Source: Pseudomonas putida NBRC 14164 (GTDB taxonomy: Bacteria > Pseudomonadota > Gammaproteobacteria > Pseudomonadales > Pseudomonadaceae). Taken from it: DNA of 64,000 nucleotides. The notes beneath the pieces are model-generated. The model made no database searches. It was not told the DNA's origin and saw nothing but the letters and a program-made list of their open reading frames with translations. Every line of letters starts with the position of its first letter. The first letter of the stretch is position 1. The stretch covers positions 1,048,501-1,112,500 of the forward strand of contig NC_021505.1 of assembly GCF_000412675.1 (NCBI RefSeq). The letters run 5' to 3'. Of the stretch, positions 25,162-35,306 are shown piece by piece. Made by a program: the position numbers and the translations under genes.

Positions 25162-28100
25162 TGCCCAGCCTCATAACGTGGAGTTTCAGGGGTGGCGTCT
25201 TTTTCCGGCTCTTTGCTGCCGAACAGCGACGACACTGCGACGAAGAACAGTGGTACCCAGAAGATAGCCAGCACGGTCGCACTGATCATGCCGCCGATCA
25301 CACCTGTACCGATGGCGTGCTGGCTGCCGGCGCCGGCGCCGCTGGCGATGGTCAACGGTACCACGCCGAGGATGAACGCCAGCGAGGTCATGATGATCGG
25401 GCGCAGACGCATGCGGCACGCCTCGATCGCTGCGTCGTACAGGCTACGGCCCTGCTCGTGCAGTTCCTTGGCGAACTCGACGATCAGAATGGCGTTTTTC
25501 GCCGCCAGGCCGATGGTGGTCAACAGGCCGACCAGGAAGTACGTGTCGTTGGACAGCCCGCGCAGGCTGGTGGCGATCAGTGCACCGATGATACCCAGCG
25601 GTACTACCAGCACGACGGCGATCGGGATCGACCAGCTTTCATACAGTGCAGCCAGGCACAGGAACACGAACAGCACAGAGAGGGCGAACAGTGCCGGCAT
25701 TTGCGAGCCGGAGAGCTTTTCCTCGTAAGACATGCCGGTCCAGGAGAAGCCGATACCGTCCGGCAACTCGCCCGCGATGCGTTCCACCTCGGCCATGGCA
25801 TCACCGGTGCTGTAGCCCGGGGCCGGAGCACCCAGGATTTCCATTGCCTCGACGCCGTTGTAACGGGACAGCTTGGGCGAACCGTACGTCCACTCGCCTT
25901 TGGCGAACGACGAGAACGGGACCATTTCGCCTGCACCGTTGCGCACGTACCACTTCTGCAGGTCTTCCGGGCTCATCCGCGCGTTTGGTTCGCCCTGGAT
26001 GTACACCTTCTTGACTCGGCCACGGTCGATGAAGTCGTTGACATAGCTGGCACCCAGTGCAATCGACAGGGTGTTGTTGATGTCGGCAATGGTCACGCCC
26101 AGGGCGCTTGCACGTTCGTCATCGATAGTCAGCTGGTACTGCGGCTCATCGTTCAGGCCGTTCGGGCGCACGGCGCTGAGCACCTTGCTTTGTGCGGCCT
26201 TTGCCAGGAACTGGTTGCGCGCTTCCATGAGCTTGGCATGGCCGACACCGCCGCGGTCCTGGAGGAACACGTCGAAGCCGGTAGCGTTACCCAGTTCGAG
26301 TACCGCAGGCGGCGCGAAGGCGAACACCATCGCGTCGCGGAAGGTGAAGAAGTGCTGCTGGGCACGTTCGGCCAGGGCGAACACACTGTTCTCCTTGGAG
26401 CGCTCGCCCCACGGCTTGAGCATGATGAACGCCATGCCCGAGCTCTGGCCGCGGCCGGCGAAGTTGAAGCCGTTGACAGTGAACACCGATGCCACGGTGT
26501 CGGCCTCTTCCTTCAACAGGTACTCACGCATCTGGTCAACCACAACCTGCGTACGTTCGGCACTGGAGCCGGCCGGGGTCTGTACCTGGGCAAACAGTAC
26601 GCCCTGGTCTTCTTCCGGGAGGAAGGCAGTAGGGATGCGGGCGAACAGCCAGATCATGCCGACCACGATCAGCGCGTAGCCGAGCAGGAACGGTACCTTG
26701 TTGCGCAGGATAGTGCCCACGCTGCGCTCGTAGCCGTTTACGCTGCGGTCGAAGTTGCGGTTGAACCAGCCAAAGAACCCGCCTTTGGCAGTGTGGTGCT
26801 CACCTTTCTTCAGCGGCTTGAGCATGGTGGCGCACAGTGCCGGGGTGAAGATAAGCGCTACCAGCACCGAGAGGCCCATGGCCGACACGATGGTGATGGA
26901 GAACTGCCGGTAGATCACACCTGTGGAACCACCGAAGAACGCCATGGGCAGCAGTACCGCCGACAGTACCAGGGCAATACCCACCAGGGCGCCCTGGATC
27001 TGTTCCATCGAACGTTTGGTCGCCTCCTTGGGCGGTAACCCTTCCTCGGACATGACCCGTTCGACGTTCTCCACCACGACGATGGCGTCGTCCACCAGCA
27101 AGCCGATGGCCAGGACCATGGCGAACATGGTCAGGGTGTTGATACTGAAGCCTGCGGCGGCAAGGATGCCGAACGTACCCAGCAACACCACCGGTACGGT
27201 CATGGTGGTGATGATGGTGGCGCGGAAGTTCTGCAGGAACAGGTACATCACCAGGAACACCAGGACCACGGCTTCGATCAGGGTGTGGATCACACCGCTG
27301 ATCGACTCGGTGACCACCGGTGTGGTGTCGTACGGGAATACCGCTTTCACGCCAGGCGGGAAGAACGGTTCGAGGCTTTTGATGGTCTCGCGCAGTGCCT
27401 TGGCAGTATCCAGCGCGTTGGCGCCGGTAGCCAGTTTTACGGCCAGGCCGGAAGCCGGCTTGCCGTTGAACTGGGCGCTGACCGCGTAGTTTTCACCGCC
27501 CAGGCCCACTTGCGCGACGTCACCCAGTCGTACCTGGGAGCCATCCTTGTTGACCTTGAGCAGGATCTTCTCGAACTGCTCGGCGGTTTGCAGGCGGGTC
27601 TTGCCGATGATGGTTGCGTTCAGCTGGGTGCCAGGCAGGGCTGGCAGGCCGCCGAGCTGGCCGGACGAAACCTGCACGTTCTGCGCGGCCACGGCGGTCT
27701 TGACGTCGACCGGGGTCAGCTGGAACTTGTTCAGCTTGGCCGGATCGAGCCAGATACGCATGGCGTACTGCGCACCAAACACCTGGAAGTCACCCACACC
27801 CGCAGTACGCGAGATCGGGTCCTGCATGTTGGAGACGATGTAGTTGGCCAGGTCGTCCTTGGTCATGCTGCCGTCTTCGGACACCAGGCCGATCACCAGC
27901 AGGAAGTTTTTCACTGCCTTGGTAACGCGGATACCTTGCTGCTGCACTTCCTGCGGCAGCAATGGGGTGGCCAGGTTCAGCTTGTTCTGTACCTGGACCT
28001 GGGCGGTGTCGGGGTTGGTGCCCTGTTCGAAGGTGGCAGTAATGGTCATGCTGCCGTCGGAGTTGCTTTCCGACGACACATAACGCAGGTTGTCGATACC

Positions 28101-28310
28101 GTTGAGCTGCTGCTCGATCACCTGCACCACGGTGTCCTGCACGGTTTGCGCCGAAGCGCCCGGGTAGGTCACGGCGATGGCGATGGCCGGCGGCGCGATG
28201 CTGGGGTACTGGTTGATAGGCAGCTTCAGGATCGACAAGGCGCCGACCAGCATGATCACCAAGGCGATCACCCAGGCGAAGATCGGGCGATCGATAAAGA
28301 ACTTCGACAT
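25158..28310 (-). CDS. ttgB: RND efflux inner-membrane pump TtgB
   Basis: 1050 residues, HAE1-RND transporter, twelve TM segments with two large periplasmic loops. The proton-relay Asp pair is visible in [20 protein letters not shown] (about 405-415), and the N-terminus [20 protein letters not shown] is typical of AcrB/MexB. It drives proton-coupled export of toluene, beta-lactams, chloramphenicol, tetracycline and flavonoids as known for TtgB. Second gene of ttgABC, three bases after ttgA. No disruption seen. Confidence 0.96.
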   Translation of the reverse strand: MSKFFIDRPIFAWVIALVIMLVGALSILKLPINQYPSIAPPAIAIAVTYPGASAQTVQDTVVQVIEQQLNGIDNLRYVSSESNSDGSMTITATFEQGTNPDTAQVQVQNKLNLATPLLPQEVQQQGIRVTKAVKNFLLVIGLVSEDGSMTKDDLANYIVSNMQDPISRTAGVGDFQVFGAQYAMRIWLDPAKLNKFQLTPVDVKTAVAAQNVQVSSGQLGGLPALPGTQLNATIIGKTRLQTAEQFEKILLKVNKDGSQVRLGDVAQVGLGGENYAVSAQFNGKPASGLAVKLATGANALDTAKALRETIKSLEPFFPPGVKAVFPYDTTPVVTESISGVIHTLIEAVVLVFLVMYLFLQNFRATIITTMTVPVVLLGTFGILAAAGFSINTLTMFAMVLAIGLLVDDAIVVVENVERVMSEEGLPPKEATKRSMEQIQGALVGIALVLSAVLLPMAFFGGSTGVIYRQFSITIVSAMGLSVLVALIFTPALCATMLKPLKKGEHHTAKGGFFGWFNRNFDRSVNGYERSVGTILRNKVPFLLGYALIVVGMIWLFARIPTAFLPEEDQGVLFAQVQTPAGSSAERTQVVVDQMREYLLKEEADTVASVFTVNGFNFAGRGQSSGMAFIMLKPWGERSKENSVFALAERAQQHFFTFRDAMVFAFAPPAVLELGNATGFDVFLQDRGGVGHAKLMEARNQFLAKAAQSKVLSAVRPNGLNDEPQYQLTIDDERASALGVTIADINNTLSIALGASYVNDFIDRGRVKKVYIQGEPNARMSPEDLQKWYVRNGAGEMVPFSSFAKGEWTYGSPKLSRYNGVEAMEILGAPAPGYSTGDAMAEVERIAGELPDGIGFSWTGMSYEEKLSGSQMPALFALSVLFVFLCLAALYESWSIPIAVVLVVPLGIIGALIATSLRGLSNDTYFLVGLLTTIGLAAKNAILIVEFAKELHEQGRSLYDAAIEACRMRLRPIIMTSLAFILGVVPLTIASGAGAGSQHAIGTGVIGGMISATVLAIFWVPLFFVAVSSLFGSKEPEKDATPETPRYEAGQ

Positions 28311-28313
28311 GGT

Positions 28314-29468
28314 TTACTCCGCTTTGGCGTCTGCTTTCGCCGCGTTGGCCTGATCAGGGCTGCCCGGCTTCTTGACGTTGGTGGCTTCGCTGACCTTGAC
28401 CTCGACGCCCGGGCGCACGTACTGCAGCCCTTCGGTGATCAGGCGGTCGCCTGGGTTGAGGCCTTCCTCGATCAGCCAGTCGCTGCCCAGGGTACGGCTG
28501 GCCTTGAGCTGGCGCAGTTCGACCTTGTTCTCCTGGTTGACCACCAGGGCGGTTGGTGCGCCTTTGAGGTCGCGCGTCACGCCCTGTTGCGGTGCCAGGA
28601 TGGCGTTGGCGTTGACCCCGGCCTTCAGCCGCGCATGCACGAACATGCCTGGCAGCAGGGTGTGATCGGGGTTGGGGAACAGGGCGCGCAGGGTGACCGA
28701 GCCGGTGGTCTCGTCGACCGCAACTTCGGAGAATTCCAGGCGGCCTTCCTGCTTGAGCAGGCTGCCGTCTTCCAGCACCAACTGAACCGAGGCGGCGTTG
28801 TCGCCGGCCTTCTGCAGCTGGCCGCTTTCCAGGTCACGGCGCAGCTTGAGCAGCTCGGCGGTGGACTGGGTAACGTCGACGTAGATCGGGTCGAGCTGCT
28901 GGATAGTGGCCATGGCGTCAGCCTGACCGTTGCTCACCAGTGCACCTTCGGTGAACGAAGAACGGCCGATACGGCCGCTGATCGGCGCCAGGACCTTGGT
29001 GTAGCGCAGGTCGATCTGTGCGCTTTTCAGCGAGGCCTCGGCCTGCAATCGTTTGGCATTGGCGTCGTCGTATTCCTGTTTGGATACGGCCTGTTCGTCA
29101 ATCAGCTGCTTGTAGCGCTCGGCCAGCGAGCGGGTAGCCTGCAGGTTGGCCTGGGCGTTGCCCAGGTTGGCTTCGTACACGGCAGGGTCGATCTGGTACA
29201 GCTGCTGGCCTTCCTTCACCTCACTGCCTTCCTTGAACAGGCGCTTGAGGATGATGCCGTTGACCTGCGGGCGCACTTCGGCGACCCGGTAGGCAGTGGT
29301 ACGCCCCGGCAATTCCGAGGTCAGGGTGAAGGCTTGCGGCTGAAGGGTAACCACGCCGACCTGAGGAGCCTGCGCCGCTGGCGCTGCTTCTTCTTTCTTA
29401 CAGCCACTGAGCAGGGTTGCCAGGGCGACGGCGGAAACCAGAGCGGTAACGGCTGGCTTGAATTGCAT
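28314..29468 (-). CDS. ttgA: RND efflux periplasmic adaptor TtgA
   Basis: 384 residues, membrane-fusion protein, lipoprotein with lipobox LLSGC (Cys23; MQFKPAVTALVSAVALATLLSGC). Domain order: lipoyl half-motif, alpha-hairpin (about 95-170), second lipoyl half (LRYTKVLAPISGRIGRSSFTEGALV), beta-barrel and membrane-proximal domain. First gene of the operon; the ATG at 29468 is preceded by GAGGATCC-type purines. Its promoter overlaps the TtgR operator shared with the divergent ttgR. Confidence 0.95.
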   Translation of the reverse strand: MQFKPAVTALVSAVALATLLSGCKKEEAAPAAQAPQVGVVTLQPQAFTLTSELPGRTTAYRVAEVRPQVNGIILKRLFKEGSEVKEGQQLYQIDPAVYEANLGNAQANLQATRSLAERYKQLIDEQAVSKQEYDDANAKRLQAEASLKSAQIDLRYTKVLAPISGRIGRSSFTEGALVSNGQADAMATIQQLDPIYVDVTQSTAELLKLRRDLESGQLQKAGDNAASVQLVLEDGSLLKQEGRLEFSEVAVDETTGSVTLRALFPNPDHTLLPGMFVHARLKAGVNANAILAPQQGVTRDLKGAPTALVVNQENKVELRQLKASRTLGSDWLIEEGLNPGDRLITEGLQYVRPGVEVKVSEATNVKKPGSPDQANAAKADAKAE

Positions 29469-29570
29469 GAGGATCCTCGGGTCGCTGGAGCAGGGAGACG
29501 CTCAAGAGTAATGGAAGAGATCTTGATCTGGAAAAATTGCTATCCGGTGGATAAATAGCTTGCTAAGGAA

Positions 29571-29604
29571 TATACTTACATTCATGGTTGTTTGTAAATA
29601 CCGC
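29571..29604. promoter_or_regulatory. TtgR operator between ttgA and ttgR
   Basis: The imperfect palindrome TTACATTCATGGTTGTTTGT (29576-29595), with flanking TATAC and AAATA, matches the TtgR operator I remember from DOT-T1E/KT2440. It overlaps both divergent promoters and is released by flavonoids and antibiotics. Confidence 0.85.
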
Positions 29605-29726
29605 TGGGTTGTACTCAGGTACTGCCACAGCTCTTGATTAGCTCATCCGCGAGGCTCCCTGCAGAGGTGCCCCCGGAGCGTCCCCCGCACGCGCCGCGCG
29701 TTCGGGCCAGATGAGGTTGTACTGCC

Positions 29727-30359
29727 ATGGTCCGTCGAACCAAAGAAGAAGCCCAGGAAACCCGCGCCCAGATCATCGAGGCGGCGGAAAAGGCCTTCTA
29801 CAAGCGCGGGGTTGCGCGAACCACCCTGGCCGACATCGCCGAGCTGGCGGGTGTGACGCGCGGGGCGATCTACTGGCACTTCAACAACAAGGCAGAGTTG
29901 GTGCAGGCGCTGCTCGACAGCCTGCACGAAACTCATGACCACTTGGCGCGGGCGAGTGAAAGCGAGGACGAAGTCGACCCGCTTGGCTGCATGCGCAAGC
30001 TGCTGCTGCAAGTGTTCAACGAGTTGGTGCTCGATGCCCGAACCCGGCGTATCAATGAAATTCTGCATCACAAGTGCGAGTTCACCGATGACATGTGTGA
30101 AATCCGCCAGCAGCGCCAGGGCGCGGTACTGGATTGCCACAAGGGCATTGCCCTGGCGTTGGCCAATGCCGTTCGCCGGGGCCAGTTGCCTGACGCGCTG
30201 GATGTCGAGCGCGCAGCGGTGGCGATGTTTGCCTATGTCGATGGCCTGATCGGGCGCTGGCTTTTGCTGCCTGACAGTGTCGATCTGGCGGGCGATGTCG
30301 AAAAATGGGTCGACACCGGGCTGGATATGCTGCGCTTGAGCCCGGCCCTGCGCAAATGA
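29727..30359 (+). CDS. ttgR: TetR-family repressor of ttgABC
   Basis: 210 residues, the known TtgR length. The helix-turn-helix is in the first 50 residues ([52 protein letters not shown]). The C-terminal ligand pocket binds plant flavonoids, chloramphenicol and tetracycline in known TtgR. It is divergent from ttgABC and represses both itself and the pump operon. Convergent with the DHA2 exporter; the 99-base gap shows only a palindrome GTATTAA/TTAATAC, not a clear terminator. Confidence 0.96.
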   Translation: MVRRTKEEAQETRAQIIEAAEKAFYKRGVARTTLADIAELAGVTRGAIYWHFNNKAELVQALLDSLHETHDHLARASESEDEVDPLGCMRKLLLQVFNELVLDARTRRINEILHHKCEFTDDMCEIRQQRQGAVLDCHKGIALALANAVRRGQLPDALDVERAAVAMFAYVDGLIGRWLLLPDSVDLAGDVEKWVDTGLDMLRLSPALRK

Positions 30360-30458
30360 CACTTTGTTAAGGATTGTGAGGGAGTGTTTCCCGTCTGTAT
30401 TAAGAGAGGATTAATACTTCCGGGGTGCCCTGAACGGAGCACTGGAACAGCGCACCCT

Positions 30459-31910
30459 TCAGCGACCACGTAATTGCCGGTCGGGCAGCGCAAATGCCGC
30501 AAACACCCCCAGCACCGCAACCAGCGCACTGCCCATCAGCAAATGCCGGAACGTCTCCGTCAACCGGCCCTGCGTCACCAGGTCCACCTCCCCGGCCTTC
30601 AGGCTCCCCAGCAATGGATTACCCAGCAGTTCAAACCCGCCCTGGTGCAGCAGCGCCAGCAGCAGGCTGGACATGCAGGCCACGCCCATGGCCCCGCCCA
30701 GCGAACGGAACAGGTTGGTGGTGCTGGTGGCCACCCCGATGTCCTTGCTGTCCACCGCGCTTTGCGTGCCCACCAGCGATGTCGGGAACTGCAACCCGCA
30801 GGCAATGCCGGTCAGCAGCATGAACACTGCGCTGAGCCACCCAGACTGTGGCGGGGTCAACGCCATGGCAAAAATGGCCACGGGCATCAGCAGTGCTCCG
30901 GCGAGGATCTGCGGCTTGTAGCGCCCGGTCCGGCTGGTCATGCGCCCGCCGGTGAAGGCGCCCAGGGGCAGCCCCATCGCCAGTGGCAGCAGGTGCAGGG
31001 CGGCGCTGTCGGCACCGGCGCCGGTGATGCCCTGGTAGCGCAACGGCATGAGCATGGTCAGCGAAATCGACTGGAAGCTGGCGAAAAAGATCACGCCCCA
31101 GCACAGCACCGCCACCCGGTTGCCGAACAGGCCCAAGGGCAGCAGCGGCTCCGGGCAGCGGCGCTCATGAACGACGAACAGCGCCAGGCCCAGCACGGCG
31201 CAGGCGAACAGGGCCACTACTGCCGGGTCAACCCAGGCGTGGCCCTGGCCGACCAGGGTGATGCCCAGTAACAAGCTGCCCAGGCCGAGGATCAGCAGCA
31301 CGGCGCCGAGGTAGTCCACCTGTGCCTCGCGGCGCTGCGCGGGCATGCCGCACAGGGCTCGGTGGATCGCCCACAAGGCAACCAGCCCCAGCGGCAGATT
31401 GATCCAGAACACCCAGCGCCATGACAGGTACTCGGTCAACCATCCCCCCAGCACCGGCCCGGCGACACTGGCCACTGCATACATGCTGCTGAAATAGCCC
31501 TGGTAGCGGCCGCGTTCACGCGGGGGCACGAAGTCGCCGATGATTGCCTGGCTGACCGAGACCATGCCGCCCGCGCCAATGCCCTGCAGTACCCGGGCCA
31601 GCACCAGTTGCTGCATGTCCTGGGCCAGGGCGCAGGCGATCGAGGCCAGGGTGAACAGGCTGATGCCGGTCAGGATCATCCGCCGCCGCCCGTAGAGGTC
31701 ACCCAGCTTGCCGTAAATCGGCACGGCCACGGTCATGGCCACCATGTAGCCGGAGATGACCCACGCCAGCAGGCCGACATCGTTGAACTGAGCCGAGATC
31801 GCGGGCAGCGAAACGGCGACGATGGTCTGGTCCAGTGCGCCGAGGAAGATCGCCAGCATCAGGGCGGTCAGCACGTTGCGCAGTGTCGTGGGGGGCAGGG
31901 CGGCGGTCAC
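30459..31910 (-). CDS. DHA2-family (EmrB/QacA) MFS drug exporter
   Basis: 483 residues, fourteen TM segments. Motif A is YGKLGDLYGRRRMILTG; motif C is AGPVLGGWLTEYLSWRWVFWINLPLG; motif D1 is LDQTIVAVSLPAI near the start. GTG start at 31910 with AGGT upstream. There is no adaptor (EmrA) or regulator next to it. An imperfect palindrome AGGTAGCTTCCT at 31972-31983, of the kind MarR proteins bind, lies about 60 bases upstream and may control it. Substrate unknown. Confidence 0.87.
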   Translation of the reverse strand: MTAALPPTTLRNVLTALMLAIFLGALDQTIVAVSLPAISAQFNDVGLLAWVISGYMVAMTVAVPIYGKLGDLYGRRRMILTGISLFTLASIACALAQDMQQLVLARVLQGIGAGGMVSVSQAIIGDFVPPRERGRYQGYFSSMYAVASVAGPVLGGWLTEYLSWRWVFWINLPLGLVALWAIHRALCGMPAQRREAQVDYLGAVLLILGLGSLLLGITLVGQGHAWVDPAVVALFACAVLGLALFVVHERRCPEPLLPLGLFGNRVAVLCWGVIFFASFQSISLTMLMPLRYQGITGAGADSAALHLLPLAMGLPLGAFTGGRMTSRTGRYKPQILAGALLMPVAIFAMALTPPQSGWLSAVFMLLTGIACGLQFPTSLVGTQSAVDSKDIGVATSTTNLFRSLGGAMGVACMSSLLLALLHQGGFELLGNPLLGSLKAGEVDLVTQGRLTETFRHLLMGSALVAVLGVFAAFALPDRQLRGR

Positions 31911-32272
31911 GGGAATACCTTGTTTGTCTGTTGCGGCCTCTTCGCGGGCAAGTCGGATTGTAACCTGAGTTAGGTAGCTTCCTATGTACTATCTGCATCC
32001 CCTATGCCGAATCGGCATTGGCGCATTCATCCAGTGCAGCATGGCTGCGTGATATCGTTGGTATGCCACAGGGGCTGAAATCCGGGGCTTGCACCAGCTT
32101 GGTGCAACAATATGCCGCAGGTTTTTCAGCCCGCTGTCTCCCACACCTTTTATTCCTCTGCCTGCATGTCGAGCATGACCGCCCAGATGGCGACGGTTGG
32201 AACAGGTCAGGTAGACCCGATTACAGGGGTCGGTAGTTACCGTTCAAACTTCAACTTATTTGCGGAGTGATC
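31911..32272. other. 362-base intergenic region with palindromes and a nested stem-loop
   Basis: It holds the AGGTAGCTTCCT palindrome (31972-31983) and ACCTGAGTTAGGT (31963-31975) next to the exporter start. A nested stem-loop is at 32072-32132: outer GGGCTGAAA/TTTCAGCCC, inner TTGCACCA-GCT-TGGTGCAA at 32089-32107. A small CGGTAGTTACCG hairpin is near 32231. No plausible gene. Confidence 0.6.
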
Positions 32273-33142
32273 ATGCCCAAGGCTTCCCATCAAGATCTGC
32301 GTTTTGCCTTCCGCGAACTGCTCGCTTCAGGTTCCTGTTACCACACGGCATCGGTGTTCGACCCGATGTCGGCACGCATTGCCGCAGACCTGGGCTTCGA
32401 GGTCGGCATCCTGGGTGGTTCTGTCGCTTCGTTGCAGGTACTGGCCGCGCCGGACTTCGCCCTGATTACCCTCAGCGAATTCGTCGAGCAAGCCACCCGT
32501 ATTGGCCGGGTAGCGCAATTGCCCGTGCTGGCTGATGCCGACCACGGCTACGGCAACGCGCTGAACGTGATGCGCACGGTGATCGAACTGGAGCGCGCCG
32601 GCGTGGCCGGGCTGACCATCGAGGACACCCTGCTGCCTGCCCAGTTCGGGCGCAAGTCCACCGACCTGATACCGGTCGAGGAAGGCGTTGGCAAGATTCG
32701 TGCGGCGCTGGAGGCTCGGGTCGATTCGTCGTTGTCGATCATCGCCCGCACCAACGCTGGCGTGCTCACCACCGAAGAAATCATCGTGCGCACCCAGAGC
32801 TACCAGAAGGCCGGTGCCGATGGCATCTGCATGGTGGGCGTGAAGGACTTCGAGCAGCTCGAGCAGATTGCCGAGCACCTGACGGTGCCGCTGATGCTGG
32901 TCACCTATGGCAACCCCAACCTGCATGACGATGAACGCCTGGCGCGCCTGGGTGTGCGTATCGCAGTCGACGGCCATGGCGCCTACTTCGCTGCGATCAA
33001 GGCCACTTACGATTGCCTGCGCTTGCAGCGTGGCAAGCAGAACAAGTCGGAAAACCTGAGCGCCACCGAACTCTCGCACACCTACACCCAGCCCGAGGAT
33101 TACATCCGCTGGGCCAAGGAATACATGAGCGTCGAAGAGTGA
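32273..33142 (+). CDS. Oxaloacetate decarboxylase, PEP mutase/isocitrate lyase superfamily
   Basis: 289 residues. Closest in my judgement to the P. aeruginosa PA4872-type oxaloacetate decarboxylase; often labelled carboxyphosphonoenolpyruvate phosphonomutase. Metal-binding DADHGYG (Asp88, Asp90) and the GGSVAS loop (Ser50) are seen, then TIEDT. It lacks the KxCGH isocitrate-lyase and the KKCG-type motif, arguing against a lyase. GGAG precedes the ATG at 32273. Monocistronic. Role in central C4 metabolism is by family. Confidence 0.87.
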   Translation: MPKASHQDLRFAFRELLASGSCYHTASVFDPMSARIAADLGFEVGILGGSVASLQVLAAPDFALITLSEFVEQATRIGRVAQLPVLADADHGYGNALNVMRTVIELERAGVAGLTIEDTLLPAQFGRKSTDLIPVEEGVGKIRAALEARVDSSLSIIARTNAGVLTTEEIIVRTQSYQKAGADGICMVGVKDFEQLEQIAEHLTVPLMLVTYGNPNLHDDERLARLGVRIAVDGHGAYFAAIKATYDCLRLQRGKQNKSENLSATELSHTYTQPEDYIRWAKEYMSVEE

Positions 33143-33150
33143 CCGGCAGG

Positions 33151-33175
33151 GCGCCGTCAGCTCAACGGACGGCGC
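33151..33175. terminator. Short GC hairpin at the convergent gene ends
   Basis: GCGCCGTC (33151-33158) pairs with GACGGCGC (33168-33175). It lies between the decarboxylase stop and the last codons of the small leftward gene, with no T tract; weak terminator at best. Confidence 0.4.
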
Positions 33176-33335
33176 TCAAGGTTGCAGTGTGAGGCACGCA
33201 ATGTGCCTGCTCGCAGCTGGCTGCGGCGCTGGGCTGGCTGCGTAGCAGCTCGGCGCGCCAGCAAGCAGAACCATAAAGCCCTGCGACGGCCGTCATGGCC
33301 ATGACAAGGGCGACTCTTCTGGATTTGATGCCCAT
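33162..33335 (-). CDS. Small putative secreted or membrane-anchored protein
   Basis: 57 residues: basic start (MGIKSRR), hydrophobic stretch VALVMAMTAVAGLYGSACW, then a polar tail with two further Cys (SCEQAHC). The hydrophobic stretch followed by Cys could be a signal anchor or lipoprotein-like. AGGAGG lies eight bases before the ATG at 33335, a very good ribosome binding site and the main reason I keep it. No function known to me. Confidence 0.5.
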   Translation of the reverse strand: MGIKSRRVALVMAMTAVAGLYGSACWRAELLRSQPSAAASCEQAHCVPHTATLSAVR

Positions 33336-33394
33336 GCTACTCACCTCCTGTTACAGCAATAGGTGATACCTTCCAGCTTAGGCCAAATTCCGCG

Positions 33395-34300
33395 TTACAG
33401 ATCCCGATCCCACTCCGGCTCGTCCTTGAACCGCTGCACCAGGAAATCCAGCATGCTGCGCAAGGTCGCCGGCATGTGCTTGCGCGACGTATAAACCGCA
33501 TTCAGGTTAAGGGTACGCGGCTGCGCTTCGGGCAGCAGGCGCACCAGTTCGCCCCTGCGCAGGGCGTCGGCGGTCTGGTAGCTCGGCAGCATGGCGATGC
33601 CCGCGCCGGCCAGTGCCGCCTTCTGCAATGTCATCGCTTCGTTGGCGCTGATGTTTCCCGCGACCGGCACGGCTACTGGCTGGCCGGCTACCTCGAAATG
33701 CCAAAGGCTATGGCCGAAATAGGCATGGGTCAGGCAGTTGTGCCGGCTCAGGTCCTCGACCCGTTGCGGTACGCCGTGCTCGCTCAGGTAGGCCGGGGAC
33801 GCGCACACCACCGAGCGGCACACGCTCAGGCGCCGGGCGATCAGGTTGGGGTCCAGCTCGTTGCTGGTGCGGATGGCCAGGTCGATGCGTTCATCCACCA
33901 GGTTGACGGTGCGATCGAGCATTTGCAGTTCCACCTTCACCCCAGGATAGCGCCGCACATAGGCAGCCACCGCGTCCACCAGCTGCGCCTGGCCGAACGA
34001 GGTGCTGACGCTGATGCGCAGCGCGCCTTTTGGCGCGTCATCCGGCTGCTGCACTGCGGCCTGCAGGTCGCCGGCCAGTTCCAGCAGTTGCCGGCAGCGG
34101 GGCAGGGTTTCCTGGCCGGCTGCGGTGAGGCTGAGTTTGCGAGTGGTGCGCTGCATGAGCCGCGCGCCAACCCAGTCCTCCAGCTCTGCCAGGTAACGCG
34201 ACACTACGGGGCGAGATAGCTGCAGGTGGTCTGCCGCTGCTGACTGGCTGCCCAGGTCGACGACGGTGACGAAAACGCGCATGGCGTTAAGACGGTCCAT
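33395..34300 (-). CDS. LysR-family regulator (AaeR/DmlR-like subgroup)
   Basis: 301 residues. The N-terminal helix-turn-helix (MDRLNAMRVFVTVVDLGSQSAAADHLQLSRPVVSRYLAELEDWVGARL) is of the subgroup that starts MDRL and includes many regulators acting on divergent neighbours. Divergent from the metallo-beta-lactamase-fold gene with 102 bases between, so it probably controls that gene and the Rossmann gene behind it. Inducer unknown. Confidence 0.88.
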   Translation of the reverse strand: MDRLNAMRVFVTVVDLGSQSAAADHLQLSRPVVSRYLAELEDWVGARLMQRTTRKLSLTAAGQETLPRCRQLLELAGDLQAAVQQPDDAPKGALRISVSTSFGQAQLVDAVAAYVRRYPGVKVELQMLDRTVNLVDERIDLAIRTSNELDPNLIARRLSVCRSVVCASPAYLSEHGVPQRVEDLSRHNCLTHAYFGHSLWHFEVAGQPVAVPVAGNISANEAMTLQKAALAGAGIAMLPSYQTADALRRGELVRLLPEAQPRTLNLNAVYTSRKHMPATLRSMLDFLVQRFKDEPEWDRDL

Positions 34301-34402
34301 GATTTGCCCGGTTTTAGAAACAAACTATGTTCGAGCATCGCATTTTTTGCGACGGATCGGGCAACTAAGCTGTTGGGCATCGTTCAACTGAAGGCCTTGC
34401 CC

Positions 34403-35278
34403 ATGTCCCTGTTCACCCCCCTGCGTGGCCTGCTACTGGCCTGCGTGACCCTGGCCGGCCCGGCGCTGGCTGCCGAACCGTTGCAACTGGACGTCTACAA
34501 CCCCGGGCACGCGGCCATTTTCCCGGTCAGCTCGGTGATTGTCAGTGGCGAGCACGATGCCGTGCTGGTCGATGCCCAGTTCGGCAAGGCCCAGGCCCAG
34601 CAACTGGTGCAGCGCCTGCAGGCTGGCGGCAAACACCTGACCACCATCTACATCAGTCACGGCGACCCGGACTATTACTTTGGCCTGGACACCCTGACCC
34701 AGGCCTTCCCCGACGCGAAGGTGCTGGCCTCTGCCGCCACGGTTGCGCATATTCGCCAGACCATGGATGCCAAGCTGGCGTACTGGGGGCCGCAGATGGG
34801 GGCAGACAAACCGGCGCGACTGGTGGTGCCGCAGGTGCTCGAAGGCCAGCGCCTGACACTGGAAGGGCAAGCCCTCGACGTGGTTGGCCTGGACGGCCCG
34901 CAGCCAGACCGCAGCTTCGTGTGGATCCCGTCAATCAAGGCGGTAGTGGGTGGCGTGGTGGTGGCCGAGAACATTCATGTGTGGATGGCCGATACTCAAT
35001 CGGCCAAGTCCCACGCCGACTGGCTTGGCACCTTGGCGCACATCGAAGCGCTGGGGCCACGCACGGTCATCCCTGGGCACTACCTGGGAGACAGCAGCCG
35101 TTCACTGAAAGCTGTTCGTTTCACTGCAGACTACATTCGTGGGTTCGATGCTGAAACCGCCAAGGCGAAAGACGCCAACGCGCTGATCGAGGCCATGAAG
35201 CAGCGTTACCCGGGCCTGGCCGATGAAAGCTCGCTGGAGCTCGGGGCCAAGGTCGCCAAGGGCGAGATGAAGTGGTAA
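34403..35278 (+). CDS. Exported metallo-beta-lactamase-fold protein with altered metal motif
   Basis: 291 residues with a signal peptide (cleavage near ALA-AEP, residue 23), so periplasmic. The MBL fold is supported by VLVDAQF, then YISHGDPDYYFG (86-94), then PGHYLGDS. The canonical HxHxDH reads H86-x-D88-x-D90-Y91: the second and fourth metal ligands are replaced, so metal loading may be partial. I chose ATG 34403; the frame runs 33 codons further up into unsupported sequence. First gene of a two-gene unit with the Rossmann protein, divergent from a LysR gene. Substrate unknown. Confidence 0.78.
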   Translation: MSLFTPLRGLLLACVTLAGPALAAEPLQLDVYNPGHAAIFPVSSVIVSGEHDAVLVDAQFGKAQAQQLVQRLQAGGKHLTTIYISHGDPDYYFGLDTLTQAFPDAKVLASAATVAHIRQTMDAKLAYWGPQMGADKPARLVVPQVLEGQRLTLEGQALDVVGLDGPQPDRSFVWIPSIKAVVGGVVVAENIHVWMADTQSAKSHADWLGTLAHIEALGPRTVIPGHYLGDSSRSLKAVRFTADYIRGFDAETAKAKDANALIEAMKQRYPGLADESSLELGAKVAKGEMKW

Positions 35279-35306
35279 TTCCTTTCAATTGATGGAGAGT
35301 GTTCCC

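Noticed and set aside
25161..27038. Long rightward frame antisense to ttgB
   Set aside because: Same reason; the ttgB reading frame fully explains the codon bias.
27285..29558. Long rightward open frame (about 750 codons) antisense to ttgB and ttgA
   Set aside because: Shadow frame of the efflux genes; no RBS, no domain, atypical His/Gly-rich composition.
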